DNA from: Tunturiibacter empetritectus
GTDB lineage: Bacteria > Acidobacteriota > Terriglobia > Terriglobales > Acidobacteriaceae
Assembly (NCBI RefSeq): GCF_014201375.1
Contig: NZ_JACHDZ010000006.1
Span: 1 to 64,000 of the forward strand
Direction: 5' to 3'
DNA length: 64,000 bases
How positions within the stretch are numbered: the stretch's first letter is position 1; each line of letters starts with the position of its first letter. The position numbers and the translations under genes were made by a program. The notes beneath the pieces were generated by a model that had not been told where the DNA came from, did no database searches, and saw only the letters and a list, made by a program, of their open reading frames with translations. Of the stretch, positions 1-8,735 are shown one piece after another.

Positions 1-91
1 CCGCCGTCAGCGTCGTCTTGCCATGATCGATGTGCCCGATCGTCCCGATGTTTACGTGCGGCTTTGACCGGTCAAACTTTTCCTTGCCCAT
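1..91 (-). CDS. tuf: Elongation factor Tu, N-terminal fragment (cut by window edge)
   Basis: The reverse strand starts with ATG at 91 and reads [20 protein letters not shown] followed by [10 protein letters not shown], the conserved N-terminus of EF-Tu with the first GTP-binding loop (GHIDHGKT). EF-Tu carries aminoacyl-tRNA to the ribosome with GTP. Only about 30 codons are inside the window. The start is supported by a GAGGAG purine run roughly 12 bases upstream on the coding strand. It is the last gene of the tRNA-tuf island, about 100 bases downstream of the preceding small ORF, so it may be co-transcribed with the tRNAs. Confidence 0.97.
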   Translation of the reverse strand, partial: MGKEKFDRSKPHVNIGTIGHIDHGKTTLTA

Positions 92-192
92 GACTGCTCG
101 TCTCCTCGTGTTAGCCGGCGCGTGCACCGGGGTTCAGGTGAATACTTCAAACGAAAGCGAAAAACTAAACTTGAGAACCGGGCGGGTTTGTC

Positions 193-552
193 TCAGTAGT
201 ACGCGTACAACTTGAAGAACTTCTCTCGCAGCTCCGGGGCGACTTGCTCCAGGCTGGCGAGATACAGTTCGCGAATCTGGCCCTGGTCGGAGTTGCCCAG
301 CTTGTTGTACTCGGCCTGCGTGGCCGCTCCCAGGTTTCCCTTGCCCAGAATCGTCTCGAAGTCGCGTATGCGCAGCTTCGACCGCTCCAGTGACTTCAGG
401 AAGTCCGCGACGCGACCGGAAGAGAAGGAGGCTTCCACTGCTGCCTTCACTGCGTTGAAGGTCTCCGGATCGGAGACGGTTAGTACGGGTTGCTGATACA
501 GACTGCTCAACACACTCTCCTGCGATCCCTGTTGCCTGACCGCGTCTATCAA
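193..552 (-). CDS. Conserved-looking small protein of unknown function between tRNA-Gly and tuf
   Basis: This is a soluble, largely helical protein of at most 119 residues with no signal peptide or membrane segment; I do not recognise a family. Codon use and amino-acid composition look coding (charged helical stretches such as LKSLERSKLRIRDFE, C-terminus EKFFKLYAYY). The longest frame begins at a TTG only 4 bases from the encoded CCA of tRNA-Gly, leaving no room for a ribosome-binding site. An AGGAG lies just before GTG at 513 and TTG at 510, so the true start may be there (about 105 residues). It sits in the tRNA-tuf transcription unit. The opposite-strand frame in the same place is taken as a shadow. 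Confidence 0.6.
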   Translation of the reverse strand: MIDAVRQQGSQESVLSSLYQQPVLTVSDPETFNAVKAAVEASFSSGRVADFLKSLERSKLRIRDFETILGKGNLGAATQAEYNKLGNSDQGQIRELYLASLEQVAPELREKFFKLYAYY

Positions 553-556
553 TCTT

Positions 557-631
557 TGGAGCGGGAGACGGGAATCGGACCCGCGACCAACAGCTTGGAA
601 GGCTGTGACTCTACCACTGAGTTACTCCCGC
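557..631 (-). tRNA. tRNA-Gly (anticodon TCC)
   Basis: The reverse strand from 631 folds as a cloverleaf: acceptor GCGGGAG pairs with CTCCCGC, the anticodon stem ACAGC/GCTGT encloses loop CTTCCAA (anticodon TCC), and the T-arm carries GGTCCGATTCC. The discriminator is T and the CCA end is encoded at 557-559. It belongs to the tRNA-tuf island. Confidence 0.97.
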
Positions 632-667
632 TTGCCTGCAGGGACCGAACCCTTTACTTCAAAAATC

Positions 668-742
<75 letters not shown>

Positions 743-792
743 GTTGTACAAAACACGCAAAACAATCTGCTAAAACTCTTTACCAAACAATC

Positions 793-975
793 TTACCGCG
801 AACGCAGCCGTCCGAGTATGACACGAAAGGCAAAAAAACCTAACAGGATCCAGGTCAGCTGTTGATACTTGCCCGGCTCCATTGTCTGCCAGACCGCTAT
901 CGCCAACAACCCCAGCACAGCCAGCGCAATCCACATTCTTCCGCTGCTTGCCGGACTCAGATCCACAACACTCAC
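793..975 (-). CDS. Small two-helix membrane protein within the tRNA island
   Basis: Up to 60 residues. Two hydrophobic segments (WIALAVLGLLAIAVW and LTWILLGFFAFRVIL) flank a short polar loop, and the tail is basic (GRLRSR), giving a predicted hairpin inner-membrane protein. The longest frame starts at GTG 975; an internal ATG fourteen codons in, preceded by GGAAG, would give 47 residues. It lies between tRNA-Tyr and tRNA-Thr(GGT) on the same strand. SecE would be a positional expectation near tuf, but two helices and the lack of a SecE signature argue against it. Function unknown. Confidence 0.5.
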   Translation of the reverse strand: MSVVDLSPASSGRMWIALAVLGLLAIAVWQTMEPGKYQQLTWILLGFFAFRVILGRLRSR

Positions 976-1013
976 CAGTTACAGCAACCTTCCACAACCG
1001 CAGTACAAAATTA

Positions 1014-1100
1014 TGGTGCACAGGGGAGGATTCGAACCTCCGTAACTCGAAGAGTGGCAGATTTACAGTCTGCTGCCATTAACCACTCGGCCACCTGTGC
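1014..1100 (-). tRNA. tRNA-Tyr (anticodon GTA)
   Basis: This is a class II tRNA with a long variable arm. The reverse strand from 1100 has acceptor GCACAGG against CCTGTGC, anticodon loop CTGTAAA inside CAGA/TCTG (anticodon GTA), T-loop GTTCGAATCC, discriminator A, and CCA encoded at 1014-1016. A 176-base spacer without a convincing gene separates it from the upstream tRNA-Thr(TGT). Confidence 0.96.
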
Positions 1101-1276
1101 ACATCCTGCTTTGAACTCCAGCGCGCAGCCCTCATCTCAATCTCTCAAGTTCGCACCTCGATTCTAAACCGCGAATCGGGCGCGTACTCACCCTTGAAGA
1201 ATGAAGAGGAGGCCTGCAAAGCCAGAACGGCAAGCAGTACAACCAAATCCGTCTTTCTTTTCCCGCTGCTTGAAAC

Positions 1277-1352
1277 TGGAGCTGGCGAAGGGACTTGAAC
1301 CCCCGACCCTCTGATTACAAATCAGATGCTCTACCAGCTGAGCTACGCCAGC
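1277..1352 (-). tRNA. tRNA-Thr (anticodon TGT)
   Basis: The reverse strand from 1352 folds with acceptor GCTGGCG/CGCCAGC, and anticodon stem TCTGA/TCAGA around loop TTTGTAA (anticodon TGT). CCA is encoded at 1277-1279. It is the first gene of the minus-strand tRNA-tuf island, so the island promoter should lie between 1353 and about 1500; I could not assign clear -35/-10 boxes. Confidence 0.97.
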
Positions 1353-1594
1353 CCAAACAGCAATTTGCCCTCTGTAAGCTCAGCCGCCCAACGCGCAGCA
1401 GTGCCCGCGCAGAGTGCGCCGCAGACCTAACTTTAGCATAGCGGACACATGGGAGCAATGGGTTACAGCCTGCGGATCTCCTCCGCTTACCGAGCCGTCG
1501 CCGAATGCGTCCAAAGTTCGCCTCCGTGCTAGGCTAGGCCAGCATTTTCAGTTTCAGCCTGTTGGAAATTCCGGAACCCAGGTCGATCAAATTC

Positions 1595-2425
1595 ATGCGC
1601 TTTCTGCTTCTTCTCTCTCTTCTGTTCAGCACGTTGCCGGTAGTGGCGCAGAGCACAGGCGATGCCCCCCAATTGATCGAGGGTCCCCAAACAGCCTCCC
1701 AGACAACCTCGCCAAAGTCCGCCGTCATGAACAACGATTCGGTGGTCAAAATGGTCAAGGCCGGCCTAGGAGACGAGCTGATCGTTCAAACCATCAACAC
1801 TCAGCCCGGAAAGTACAACACAGACGCTGACTCCCTCGTGACCCTCAAAACAGCAGGGCTCTCGGACCGCGTCATCGCCGCCATGATGAACAAGAGTCGC
1901 CGGCAACTCACCAACGTGCCGGAGACGGAACGACCCATCGTCCTCTCCGACGTCAACGAGATCGGCGTCTACTACAAGGATCGCTCAGGAAAGTGGACCG
2001 CGATCGACCCTGAGATCGTCCACATCAAGTCAGGCGGATTCATCAAATCAACCGTGACCAACGGCATCATCAAGCAGGATCGCAACGGCCGCGTCAATGG
2101 CCGCGAATCCGCACTCGCGCTCAAGCGCCCGATCGAAGTTCTGCTCTACACGCCAGAGGGAGTCTCAGCCAGCGAGTACACCTTCGTTCGCTTTCGCCTC
2201 AACTCCAGCAACCGTGAGTTCCGCATCCTCACCGGCGGAGTCTTCCACTCAAGCGGCGGGGCAGATCGCGACGAGGTACCCTTCAAGCCGGTGCGAACCG
2301 CTCCGCGCACCTACGAGTTCACCGTGGGAGACAGCGTCGCAGGCGGCGAGTTCGGCATTCTGCCACCCGGCACAGGCAACGTCACCAACGGCGGAAAGAT
2401 CTACACCTTCGCCATCGTGGAATAA
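1595..2425 (+). CDS. Secreted protein of unknown function with a repeated helical motif
   Basis: 276 residues from ATG 1595. The reading frame is open upstream to a TTG at 1562, but MRFLLLLSLLFSTLPVVAQ at 1595 is a clean signal peptide ending in VAQ, so the later start is preferred. After the signal peptide comes a segment VVKMVKAGLGDELIVQ and later VTLKTAGLSDRVIAAMM, a short helical motif I associate with many acidobacterial secreted proteins. The C-terminal part (about residues 110-276) is beta-rich and ends IYTFAIVE. Export to the periplasm or outer membrane is likely; the activity is unknown. Confidence 0.85.
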   Translation: MRFLLLLSLLFSTLPVVAQSTGDAPQLIEGPQTASQTTSPKSAVMNNDSVVKMVKAGLGDELIVQTINTQPGKYNTDADSLVTLKTAGLSDRVIAAMMNKSRRQLTNVPETERPIVLSDVNEIGVYYKDRSGKWTAIDPEIVHIKSGGFIKSTVTNGIIKQDRNGRVNGRESALALKRPIEVLLYTPEGVSASEYTFVRFRLNSSNREFRILTGGVFHSSGGADRDEVPFKPVRTAPRTYEFTVGDSVAGGEFGILPPGTGNVTNGGKIYTFAIVE

Positions 2426-2584
2426 ACGTGGAATAACTTTTCAATAACCTCACAACTCCTCTTCAATCCCACGCGGCAAGGAGCCACCACCGAAGCCCAC
2501 GCCCCAAGATGGGCTATGCTTATTGCTTGAGGCGCTGCAGTTCGTGAATCGTACTGACCATGCTGACACTTTGCCCAACCGGCC

Positions 2585-3595
2585 ATGTCCCTGATGCATA
2601 AGCGCACACGCTACTCTCTGTTGCTGATGCTGTCGTTGATGGCTGCGCTGGTCGTAGCCCTGGTGCTGCGAAAGGCCGCTCCGCCAGAGGTCGCGCGCCT
2701 GCTTCCTGAGTCCGACGCGATCGTCTATGCCAACCTGAAGCCGCTGCGGGCTGCGACCCACTTCGATCGCTCGCCGGTAAATCGCACCCCTGAGTATCAG
2801 CAGTTCATCGACGCCACAGGCATCGTCCCCGAGCGCGATCTCGACTCAGTAGCCTTCGCCCTGCACCGTATGGATGACCCCAACGGCCCGAACGGCCCGG
2901 TCGGATACTCCGAGGTCTTCGAAGGCCGTTTTGATGGAGAGCGCCTGGCACACTATCTCGCCTCGATCGCTACGGCGAAGGAGACCTACGCCGACCACGA
3001 CATCTTCACCATCCGCGTAGGCGACGAGAGCAACACGCGACCTTTGCGCATCACGCAGCTTGGTTACGACACCATCGCCGCTTCCAACATGCCGACGGCC
3101 GAGCAGATTCACTCCATCCTCGATCGCCATCGCGCCGCTGCGTCGCCGTTTTCAGGCTCGTCGCTCTTGTCGGCACGCTACCGCGACGTGCCCGCATTTT
3201 CAAGCGCGTGGGGCATCGGCCACATCGGCCTCCCCTTCTCCGAGCGCGGCACAATTAGCATCTTCGGCCTGCAACTACCCATGTCGGAGGACACGACCTT
3301 CGTCGCCAGCCTGCGCTATCTCGGAACCCTGCATCTGCGCATCGAGCAGATTGCTCCGAACGACGCCGACGCGGCCCGTGCCACCGAGACTCTCACCTCG
3401 CTGCTCTCGCTCATGAAGACCGTGCAGCAGGCACAGGCGCAGATGCAGCCTCACCCCGCCACCGATGCGGCATTTCGCGAGCTGACCGACTCCACGAAGA
3501 TCGAACAACACAAAGATCGCGCTGTCTTGACGGCGAACATCTCGCTTGAACTCGTCAAACAACTCGCAGCGCCCAACCCCGATCTTCAGCCATAA
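2585..3595 (+). CDS. Membrane-anchored protein of unknown function
   Basis: 336 residues. A basic N-terminus (MHKRTRY) precedes one hydrophobic helix (about residues 10-28, SLLLMLSLMAALVVALVL), so this is a signal anchor with a large exported domain. The mature part begins VARLLPESDAIVYANLKPL, a pattern seen in proteins of the DUF3352-type periplasmic group; that assignment is tentative. No catalytic motif is visible. The gene follows the previous secreted protein by 159 bases and precedes the phosphatase gene by only 8 bases, so those two are probably co-transcribed. Confidence 0.82.
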   Translation: MSLMHKRTRYSLLLMLSLMAALVVALVLRKAAPPEVARLLPESDAIVYANLKPLRAATHFDRSPVNRTPEYQQFIDATGIVPERDLDSVAFALHRMDDPNGPNGPVGYSEVFEGRFDGERLAHYLASIATAKETYADHDIFTIRVGDESNTRPLRITQLGYDTIAASNMPTAEQIHSILDRHRAAASPFSGSSLLSARYRDVPAFSSAWGIGHIGLPFSERGTISIFGLQLPMSEDTTFVASLRYLGTLHLRIEQIAPNDADAARATETLTSLLSLMKTVQQAQAQMQPHPATDAAFRELTDSTKIEQHKDRAVLTANISLELVKQLAAPNPDLQP

Positions 3596-3603
3596 CGACC
3601 AAG

Positions 3604-4290
3604 ATGACAGAGACGACTGACGTGCAGCAGCCAACCACGATTCTGCTCATTCGCCACGGCCAGAGCGTCGCGAATGCAGGCGGCATCCCACCCGACCACA
3701 TCACCAATCCCCTGACGGAGCTCGGCCAGGCCCAGGCAAAGGCCTTCGCCGACAGCTTCCCCTGCGAACCGACACTGTTTCTCCTCTCACCCTATCTCCG
3801 CGCCCAGCAGACCTCGGTTCCGCTTCGACAGCGCTACCCCGAGGTGACGTCTGAAGAGTGGCCGATTCAGGAGTTCCATTATCTAAACCCTGCGCGACGC
3901 AACCGTACCAGCGAAGAGCAGCAGATGCCGCACATTCTGGAGTTCTGGGAGCGAGACGACCCCTCCTACTCCGATGGCCCCGGAGCCGAGTCGTTCAGTG
4001 GCTTCCTCAGCCGCGCCCGCGACGCCCTCAAACGGCTCGCCCAATTGAAATCAGAGGGATGCATCGCCGTCTTCACTCACGGCCTCTTCATGCAGGCCAT
4101 CCGCCTTCTCTTACTCTTCCCCCATGCAACCGATCGGCAGCTGATGTCAAACTTTCGGCGCTTCCACTTCGGCAACTTCATCGAGAACCTCGAGGTAGTC
4201 GAGCTCGAAGTGGCCAACGGTCAACTCCGAATGGTCGGGCAGCAGCATCTAACCGCTTTCACGCTCCAAGGAGAAACGTCTCATGAATAG
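3604..4290 (+). CDS. Histidine phosphatase family protein (phosphoglycerate-mutase-like)
   Basis: 228 residues. The N-terminal motif LLIRHGQSVANAGG contains the RHG catalytic signature, whose His takes the phosphoryl group in the two-histidine phosphatase superfamily. A second conserved stretch AVFTHGLFMQAIR near residue 155 supplies the later catalytic His. Substrate is not predictable: cofactor-dependent mutase, phosphoserine phosphatase and nucleotide phosphatase relatives all share this fold. No signal peptide, so cytoplasmic. The stop overlaps the start of the next gene by 8 bases, suggesting translational coupling with the dehydrogenase. Confidence 0.88.
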   Translation: MTETTDVQQPTTILLIRHGQSVANAGGIPPDHITNPLTELGQAQAKAFADSFPCEPTLFLLSPYLRAQQTSVPLRQRYPEVTSEEWPIQEFHYLNPARRNRTSEEQQMPHILEFWERDDPSYSDGPGAESFSGFLSRARDALKRLAQLKSEGCIAVFTHGLFMQAIRLLLLFPHATDRQLMSNFRRFHFGNFIENLEVVELEVANGQLRMVGQQHLTAFTLQGETSHE

Positions 4291-5602
4291 CTCTACTCCT
4301 TCCGTCCTTCGAGTCCTGGCTCTGGCGTCCCTGGTCTCTGCGCTGCCGGCTTCTGTGTTCGCACAGTCCGGCACCGTCATCACCGGGCCGTCCGCCTTCA
4401 CCGACTACACGCAGGAGCACCCCGGCGTCCGCCGCAAGATCACACTGGCCGACCTGCCCGAGCCCAAGCCGGACGAGTCCGTCGACAACGGCCCCAGCGT
4501 CGTCCCCCGGCCCGAGGGTGCATGGCCCATCGCGCCCGCCGGCTTCAAGGTGGAGATGTACGCGCAGGGATTTAAAGAGCCTCGGCTGATGCGAACCGCT
4601 CCCAACGGCGATATCTTCCTCGCCGACTCCCACGACGACAAGATCATGGTCCTGCGCGGCGTGGGCCCTGACGGCAAGGCAGCGACCGTCTCCACCTTCG
4701 CCTCCGGCCTCGATCTTCCTTTCGGCATCGCCTTCTATCCCAGCGGCCCCAACCCCAAGTGGGTCTACGTCGGCAACACCAAGACGGTGGTCCGCTTCCC
4801 CTACAAGTCCGGCGACCTGGTTGCAACCGGAAAGCCTGAGACCATCGTCGCCCAGCTCCCCGGCTTCGCCCAGCTCCGGGGCGGCGGACACTGGACCCGC
4901 GACATCGTCTTCTCTCCCGACGGCACCAAGATGCTCGTCTCGGTTGGCTCCGCCTCCAACGCGGACGATCCTGACACTCATCCCAATGAGTTTCATCGCG
5001 CCGACGTACTTGAGTTCACCCCGGAAGGAAAGTTCATCAAGGTCTATGCCAGCGGTCTTCGCAACTGCGTCGGCGAGGCTATTAACCCAACCACCGGCCA
5101 GCTCTGGTGCTCCACCAACGAGCGGGACCGCCTCGGCGACAACCTCGTTCCCGACTACATCACCAGCGTCAAGGAAGACGGCTTCTACGGGTGGCCCTGG
5201 TACTACATGGGCGGCCATCAGGACCCGCGCCTCGTGGGCACGCACCCGGAGCTGAAGGACAAGGTCATCACGCCCGACGTCATCCTGCAGCCGCACTTCG
5301 CCTCTCTCGAGATGGTCTTCTACACCGGCAAGCAGTTTCCCTCCGCCTATGACGGCGACGGCTTCGCAGCCGAGCACGGCTCCTGGAACCGCGCCCACCG
5401 CTCCGGCTACGAGGTCATCCGCATCCCCATGCACGACGGCCACGCGACCGGAGAGTACGAAGACTTCCTGACCGGATTCGTCACCTCGGATGGCAAGGTC
5501 TGGGGCCGGCCCGTCGGGGTCACCGAGGCGAAGGACGGTTCCCTCTTCGTAACCGACGATGGCTCGAAGACCATCTGGCACGTCAGCTACACCGGCAAAT
5601 AA
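4283..5602 (+). CDS. Secreted PQQ-dependent sugar dehydrogenase, sorbosone-dehydrogenase-like
   Basis: 439 residues with a signal peptide (LALASLVSALPASVFAQ, cleavage near residue 28). The mature protein is a six-bladed propeller of the soluble glucose/sorbosone dehydrogenase type: LPFGIAFYP, RDIVFSPDGTKMLVSVGS, SGLRNCVGEAINP, DGFYGWPWYYMGG and FAAEHGSWNRAHRSGYEVIR are the recognisable landmarks, in order. Family members oxidise aldoses or sorbosone in the periplasm with PQQ. No PQQ biosynthesis genes are in the window, so cofactor supply is unknown. A strong hairpin terminator follows 30 bases after the stop. Confidence 0.9.
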   Translation: MNSSTPSVLRVLALASLVSALPASVFAQSGTVITGPSAFTDYTQEHPGVRRKITLADLPEPKPDESVDNGPSVVPRPEGAWPIAPAGFKVEMYAQGFKEPRLMRTAPNGDIFLADSHDDKIMVLRGVGPDGKAATVSTFASGLDLPFGIAFYPSGPNPKWVYVGNTKTVVRFPYKSGDLVATGKPETIVAQLPGFAQLRGGGHWTRDIVFSPDGTKMLVSVGSASNADDPDTHPNEFHRADVLEFTPEGKFIKVYASGLRNCVGEAINPTTGQLWCSTNERDRLGDNLVPDYITSVKEDGFYGWPWYYMGGHQDPRLVGTHPELKDKVITPDVILQPHFASLEMVFYTGKQFPSAYDGDGFAAEHGSWNRAHRSGYEVIRIPMHDGHATGEYEDFLTGFVTSDGKVWGRPVGVTEAKDGSLFVTDDGSKTIWHVSYTGK

Positions 5603-5631
5603 AACCGTCTCGACATAGAGCCGCAAAATAA

Positions 5632-5665
5632 AAGAACGGCCGAGATCTTCGGCCGTTCTTGTTTT
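5632..5665. terminator. Bidirectional rho-independent terminator
   Basis: A perfect 12-bp stem (AAGAACGGCCGA at 5632-5643 with its complement at 5649-5660) has a 5-base loop and is followed by GTTTTG. On the other strand it is followed by TTTTATTTTG. It sits between the convergent dehydrogenase (ends 5602) and HD-GYP gene (ends 5689) and can serve both. Confidence 0.93.
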
Positions 5666-5688
5666 GTAGGCATCTCTGAGCTGTTGTG

Positions 5689-7185
5689 TCAGAGAGCACT
5701 TTCAAAAGCTGCATTTTTGAAGCCCCTGTTTTTGAAGGGATAACCCAGCGTCGCGTTCGCAACCTGGGGCGACTGGACAGAAGCAATTTCCCGCCTGCTC
5801 GAAACCACCGAAACCAGCGCTTCGAAGCAGTCTGCATCGAGCTGAACAGGAATGAGCTTCGACATGATCGACAGTGTCTCGTCGAGCTCGATACCCGCTC
5901 GATAGGGACGATCCTCCGAGAGCGCCGCGTACACGTCGGCAACAGCAACGATGCGAGACTCAACCGAGAGATCCGGCCCTTTCAGATGATCGGGATAGCC
6001 CGAGCCGTCGAGCTTTTCATGATGCTCACCTGCAATGACCGCCATCTCGCAGAAGGGTGCAACCCGCTCCAGAATCCGTCGTGTAATTCGCGGATGCTCG
6101 TACACTGCCTTCCATTCTTCGGCGCTTAGCTGGCTCTTTTTGTCGAGAATCGCATTGGCGACGCCCAGTTTGCCGATGTCATGCAGTAAAGCCGCCCTGC
6201 GAACCAATTGTGCGCGGTCTGCAGCAAGTCCCATCGCCTGCGCAATGCCGAACGCAGCGTCCGCAACTCCCTGAGAGTGGCGAAAGGTGAAGTGGGACTT
6301 CGCATCCACCACATCCGCAAACGCCTCGCAGATGCGATCGATCTGGCTGGACTCCAACTGGTGCCGCCTGCCCGAGTCGAGGTCGAGAACGGCCTGCCGC
6401 GTATCCTGCTCTGCATCCGCGGGGGAGCAGTTATTCCAGAGCGCCCCGCGGCGATGCAGCGATCGTGCGATGCGGACCAGCTGCGGATCGAACCAGGTGC
6501 CGCTACGCTCATCCAGGGTATCGATCGCACTCTGTGTCCCGGCTGCGGCAGAGACAAGATCCAAATGCTGCGCAATAGCGCAGATGCGAGCCAACAGGGG
6601 AATCTGCTCTCCCTTCAGGCTGTCCGGATAGCCGCTTCCGTCCCATCGTTCGTCCACACTGCGGACAGCCTCGGCAGCAATAGGACCCATGCCGAGTTCG
6701 TTCAAGATGCTGGCTCCCCGGTCGTAGCGAGGTGACAGTTTCTCGAGACTCTGGTAACGCGTGATTCCGTTCTTGAAGGATCTGGCGGCCCGGACAACGC
6801 GACCCGCGTCGGGAAGAACCTGACTCCAAAGAAGCTTCAGGGTCGATAGACTCGGCTTGTGCGGTCTGCTCCAGTCTTCAAGATTCACCGCGGCCCTCGC
6901 CGCGCGATCGTCTCCGGCAAGAATCTGGCTCATGCGGCTGGCGCTGCGGCTGCAACCGATATCTTTCAGAAGCAGTGCAAAGTAGAGGCTGCTGGTCTGG
7001 TCCGAGGGAAGCTTTACCTCTTCGGCGATGCGCATGCCCAGCAGGCAGCTGCGAAGCGCATGGCCATGTACCGCGCCCTCGGTCAGGTCAAGCGCATAGG
7101 AGAGCGCCGAAATAATATCCGACAGGGAGATGGATCCGTCAAAGCCCTGCACATTACGTCGAAAAGCCGCTGAGGTCTGCGCCAT
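5689..7185 (-). CDS. Tandem HD-GYP protein, second domain intact (cyclic-di-GMP phosphodiesterase-like)
   Basis: 498 residues from ATG 7185; the frame extends upstream to a TTG at 7269, which is less likely. Residues about 20-235 form a degenerate HD-GYP copy: the expected HD is replaced by KD in LLLKDIGC, and the later motif reads ERWDGSGYP. Residues about 280-480 form a complete copy: LLHDIGKLGV (His335-Asp336) and GEHHEKLDGSGYP followed by RIVAVADVYAAL. HD-GYP domains hydrolyse cyclic di-GMP (some cGAMP). No receiver, PAS or membrane segment is present, so regulation probably comes through the degenerate domain. It is monocistronic, ending at the shared terminator. Confidence 0.9.
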   Translation of the reverse strand: MAQTSAAFRRNVQGFDGSISLSDIISALSYALDLTEGAVHGHALRSCLLGMRIAEEVKLPSDQTSSLYFALLLKDIGCSRSASRMSQILAGDDRAARAAVNLEDWSRPHKPSLSTLKLLWSQVLPDAGRVVRAARSFKNGITRYQSLEKLSPRYDRGASILNELGMGPIAAEAVRSVDERWDGSGYPDSLKGEQIPLLARICAIAQHLDLVSAAAGTQSAIDTLDERSGTWFDPQLVRIARSLHRRGALWNNCSPADAEQDTRQAVLDLDSGRRHQLESSQIDRICEAFADVVDAKSHFTFRHSQGVADAAFGIAQAMGLAADRAQLVRRAALLHDIGKLGVANAILDKKSQLSAEEWKAVYEHPRITRRILERVAPFCEMAVIAGEHHEKLDGSGYPDHLKGPDLSVESRIVAVADVYAALSEDRPYRAGIELDETLSIMSKLIPVQLDADCFEALVSVVSSRREIASVQSPQVANATLGYPFKNRGFKNAAFESAL

Positions 7186-7404
7186 GTATGTCTCGTTCTC
7201 TCGTGAAGCCAGAATGGAATTAAGATCTTTTTCCAGGGCTGACAGACGCGATCTATTGCAGGACTTCAATGTTCATGGTGAATATATCGGCGGCAAACCA
7301 GGGTGGGTATTACCCAAATGGTGCACAACAGGATTGAACCCAGGCGTTCTCCCGTTAAGGGAATGGACCTTTGAATGCCCATTCATCTCGTCCGTTTCAG
7401 AAGC

Positions 7405-7444
7405 GCAAAAAAAGGCAGAGCCGACAACCTGCATCAGCTCTGCC
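7405..7444 (-). terminator. Terminator of the M23 peptidase gene
   Basis: GGCAGAGC at 7414-7421 pairs with GCTCTGCC at 7437-7444 (8 bp, 15-base loop). Read on the minus strand the hairpin is followed by seven U residues (complement of 7407-7413). It lies 22 bases past the stop of the M23 gene at 7466. The rest of the 280-base gap 7186-7465 shows no gene. Confidence 0.85.
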
Positions 7445-7465
7445 GTTCCTTGAAATCGCTCGAAA

Positions 7466-8491
7466 CTACTGGCCCTTCGCTATCTCCGTACCCAGGTCCG
7501 CCAGCGTCGTCCGCAGATATTTGTGCGGATTCACCGGCGTACTCCTGATGCGAACCTCGTAGTGCAGATGCGAGCCGGTCGTGCGTCCGCTGTGGCCGAC
7601 GTAGCCAATTACCTGGCCGCGCACCACCGTCTGCCCCGCGATGCAGGCGAAGCCCGACATATGCCCATAGACCGTCTCCACCCCATGCCCATGGTCGATC
7701 ACGACCTCGCGCCCGTAGCCGTTGGACATCTCTGCCTGCATGACGATGCCGTCTCCGGTCGCACGGATCGGTATACCATTCGGGGCGCCGATGTCGATAC
7801 CCGTATGGAACTCGCCTTCGCCGTTCCCCAGCACCGGGTCCTCGCGCTGGCCAAAGCTGCTGGTGATCGGCCCCATGATCGGCCAGAGCGTCGGGACATA
7901 CGACGCAACCTCAAGACTGCCGACTCCCAGCAGATCGGTAGAGACGTATCCCGGACCATTGAGACTCGAGATGGCCCGGGTCGCCGTGCCGCTCATCGCC
8001 GAGCTACGAAGCGAATAAAACGCATCGATCGACTTGTAGTAAGCCTGCTCCGAGTTATCCGAAGAATCCGTGCCATCGGTCAATGGCATCTTGGCAATTG
8101 CCTCCGCCACTCCCGACGACTTGCCGTGAGGCTTGCTGGTGAGCTTGCCCATGGGCGATGCCAGCTTGCTCGCCGTCAGACCGTACAGAACCGAAACCTC
8201 GCTCGCCAGAGAGCCCAACGAAGCCGCCTGAATATCTTTTTCATGCGCTGCCTTCTCGAGGTGCGCATAGTCCTTCTGGAGCGAGTTGTGGTCCTGCCGC
8301 AGCTGGTTGAACCGGGCAGTCTTGATCAGCATCCGGGAGTAGGACCCAGCCAATCCGGTGATCGTAAACATGCCGATGATCGCTGCGGCCACAAAGATAT
8401 ACGCGTAGTGCAGAGGAACCGGCACCTTACTTAGGTTGCCCTCTTCATCGCGGCTGACCAGCATGATGTAGTGACGTTTTTTCAGCTTCAA
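7466..8491 (-). CDS. Membrane-anchored M23 (LytM/lysostaphin-type) peptidase
   Basis: About 341 residues. Order: short basic N-terminus (KLKKRHY), one transmembrane helix (AYIFVAAAIIGMFTITGLAG), a coiled-coil-like stretch (FNQLRQDHNSLQKDYAHLEK), a linker, and an M23 domain. The zinc site is visible: HTGIDIGAP (first His and Asp), YGREVVIDHGHG, and SHLHYEVRI (HxH). It should cut peptidoglycan cross-links from the periplasmic side, or act as an amidase activator. Start: the frame is open to 8554 (TTG), but a TTG at 8491 has AGGGA six bases upstream and matches the usual KKR N-terminus; ATG 8464 is the alternative. Divergent from thiL. Confidence 0.9.
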   Translation of the reverse strand: MKLKKRHYIMLVSRDEEGNLSKVPVPLHYAYIFVAAAIIGMFTITGLAGSYSRMLIKTARFNQLRQDHNSLQKDYAHLEKAAHEKDIQAASLGSLASEVSVLYGLTASKLASPMGKLTSKPHGKSSGVAEAIAKMPLTDGTDSSDNSEQAYYKSIDAFYSLRSSAMSGTATRAISSLNGPGYVSTDLLGVGSLEVASYVPTLWPIMGPITSSFGQREDPVLGNGEGEFHTGIDIGAPNGIPIRATGDGIVMQAEMSNGYGREVVIDHGHGVETVYGHMSGFACIAGQTVVRGQVIGYVGHSGRTTGSHLHYEVRIRSTPVNPHKYLRTTLADLGTEIAKGQ

Positions 8492-8735
8492 TCGGAATCC
8501 CTGGCCCAGATTTGACCGCGAAGCGAAACCGCGGCTCGAAGAAATTACAATCAAAAAATCACACCAGGCAAATCGAATTCATCAATCGCCATTCCTGATT
8601 GCAGATCTCTCTTGAGCGTCCTCTAAGAGGGTACCAAAGCAGTTACCCGCCGTGCAAACGAGCATAGACCAGATCTTCCCCCTGTAACTACCACAAAAGA
8701 GTCACATTGTGCTTTCCGTTTATGCTGCCATCAGC

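Noticed and set aside
4259..5626. 455-residue minus-strand open frame opposite the PQQ dehydrogenase gene
   Set aside because: Translation is Val/Gly/Asp-rich without motifs; the plus-strand frame has a signal peptide and family motifs throughout.
7318..7347. Sequence TGGTGCACAACAGGATTGAACC, resembling the 3' end of a minus-strand tRNA
   Set aside because: The T-arm does not pair, no acceptor partner is found upstream, and no anticodon stem-loop can be drawn. At most a relic.
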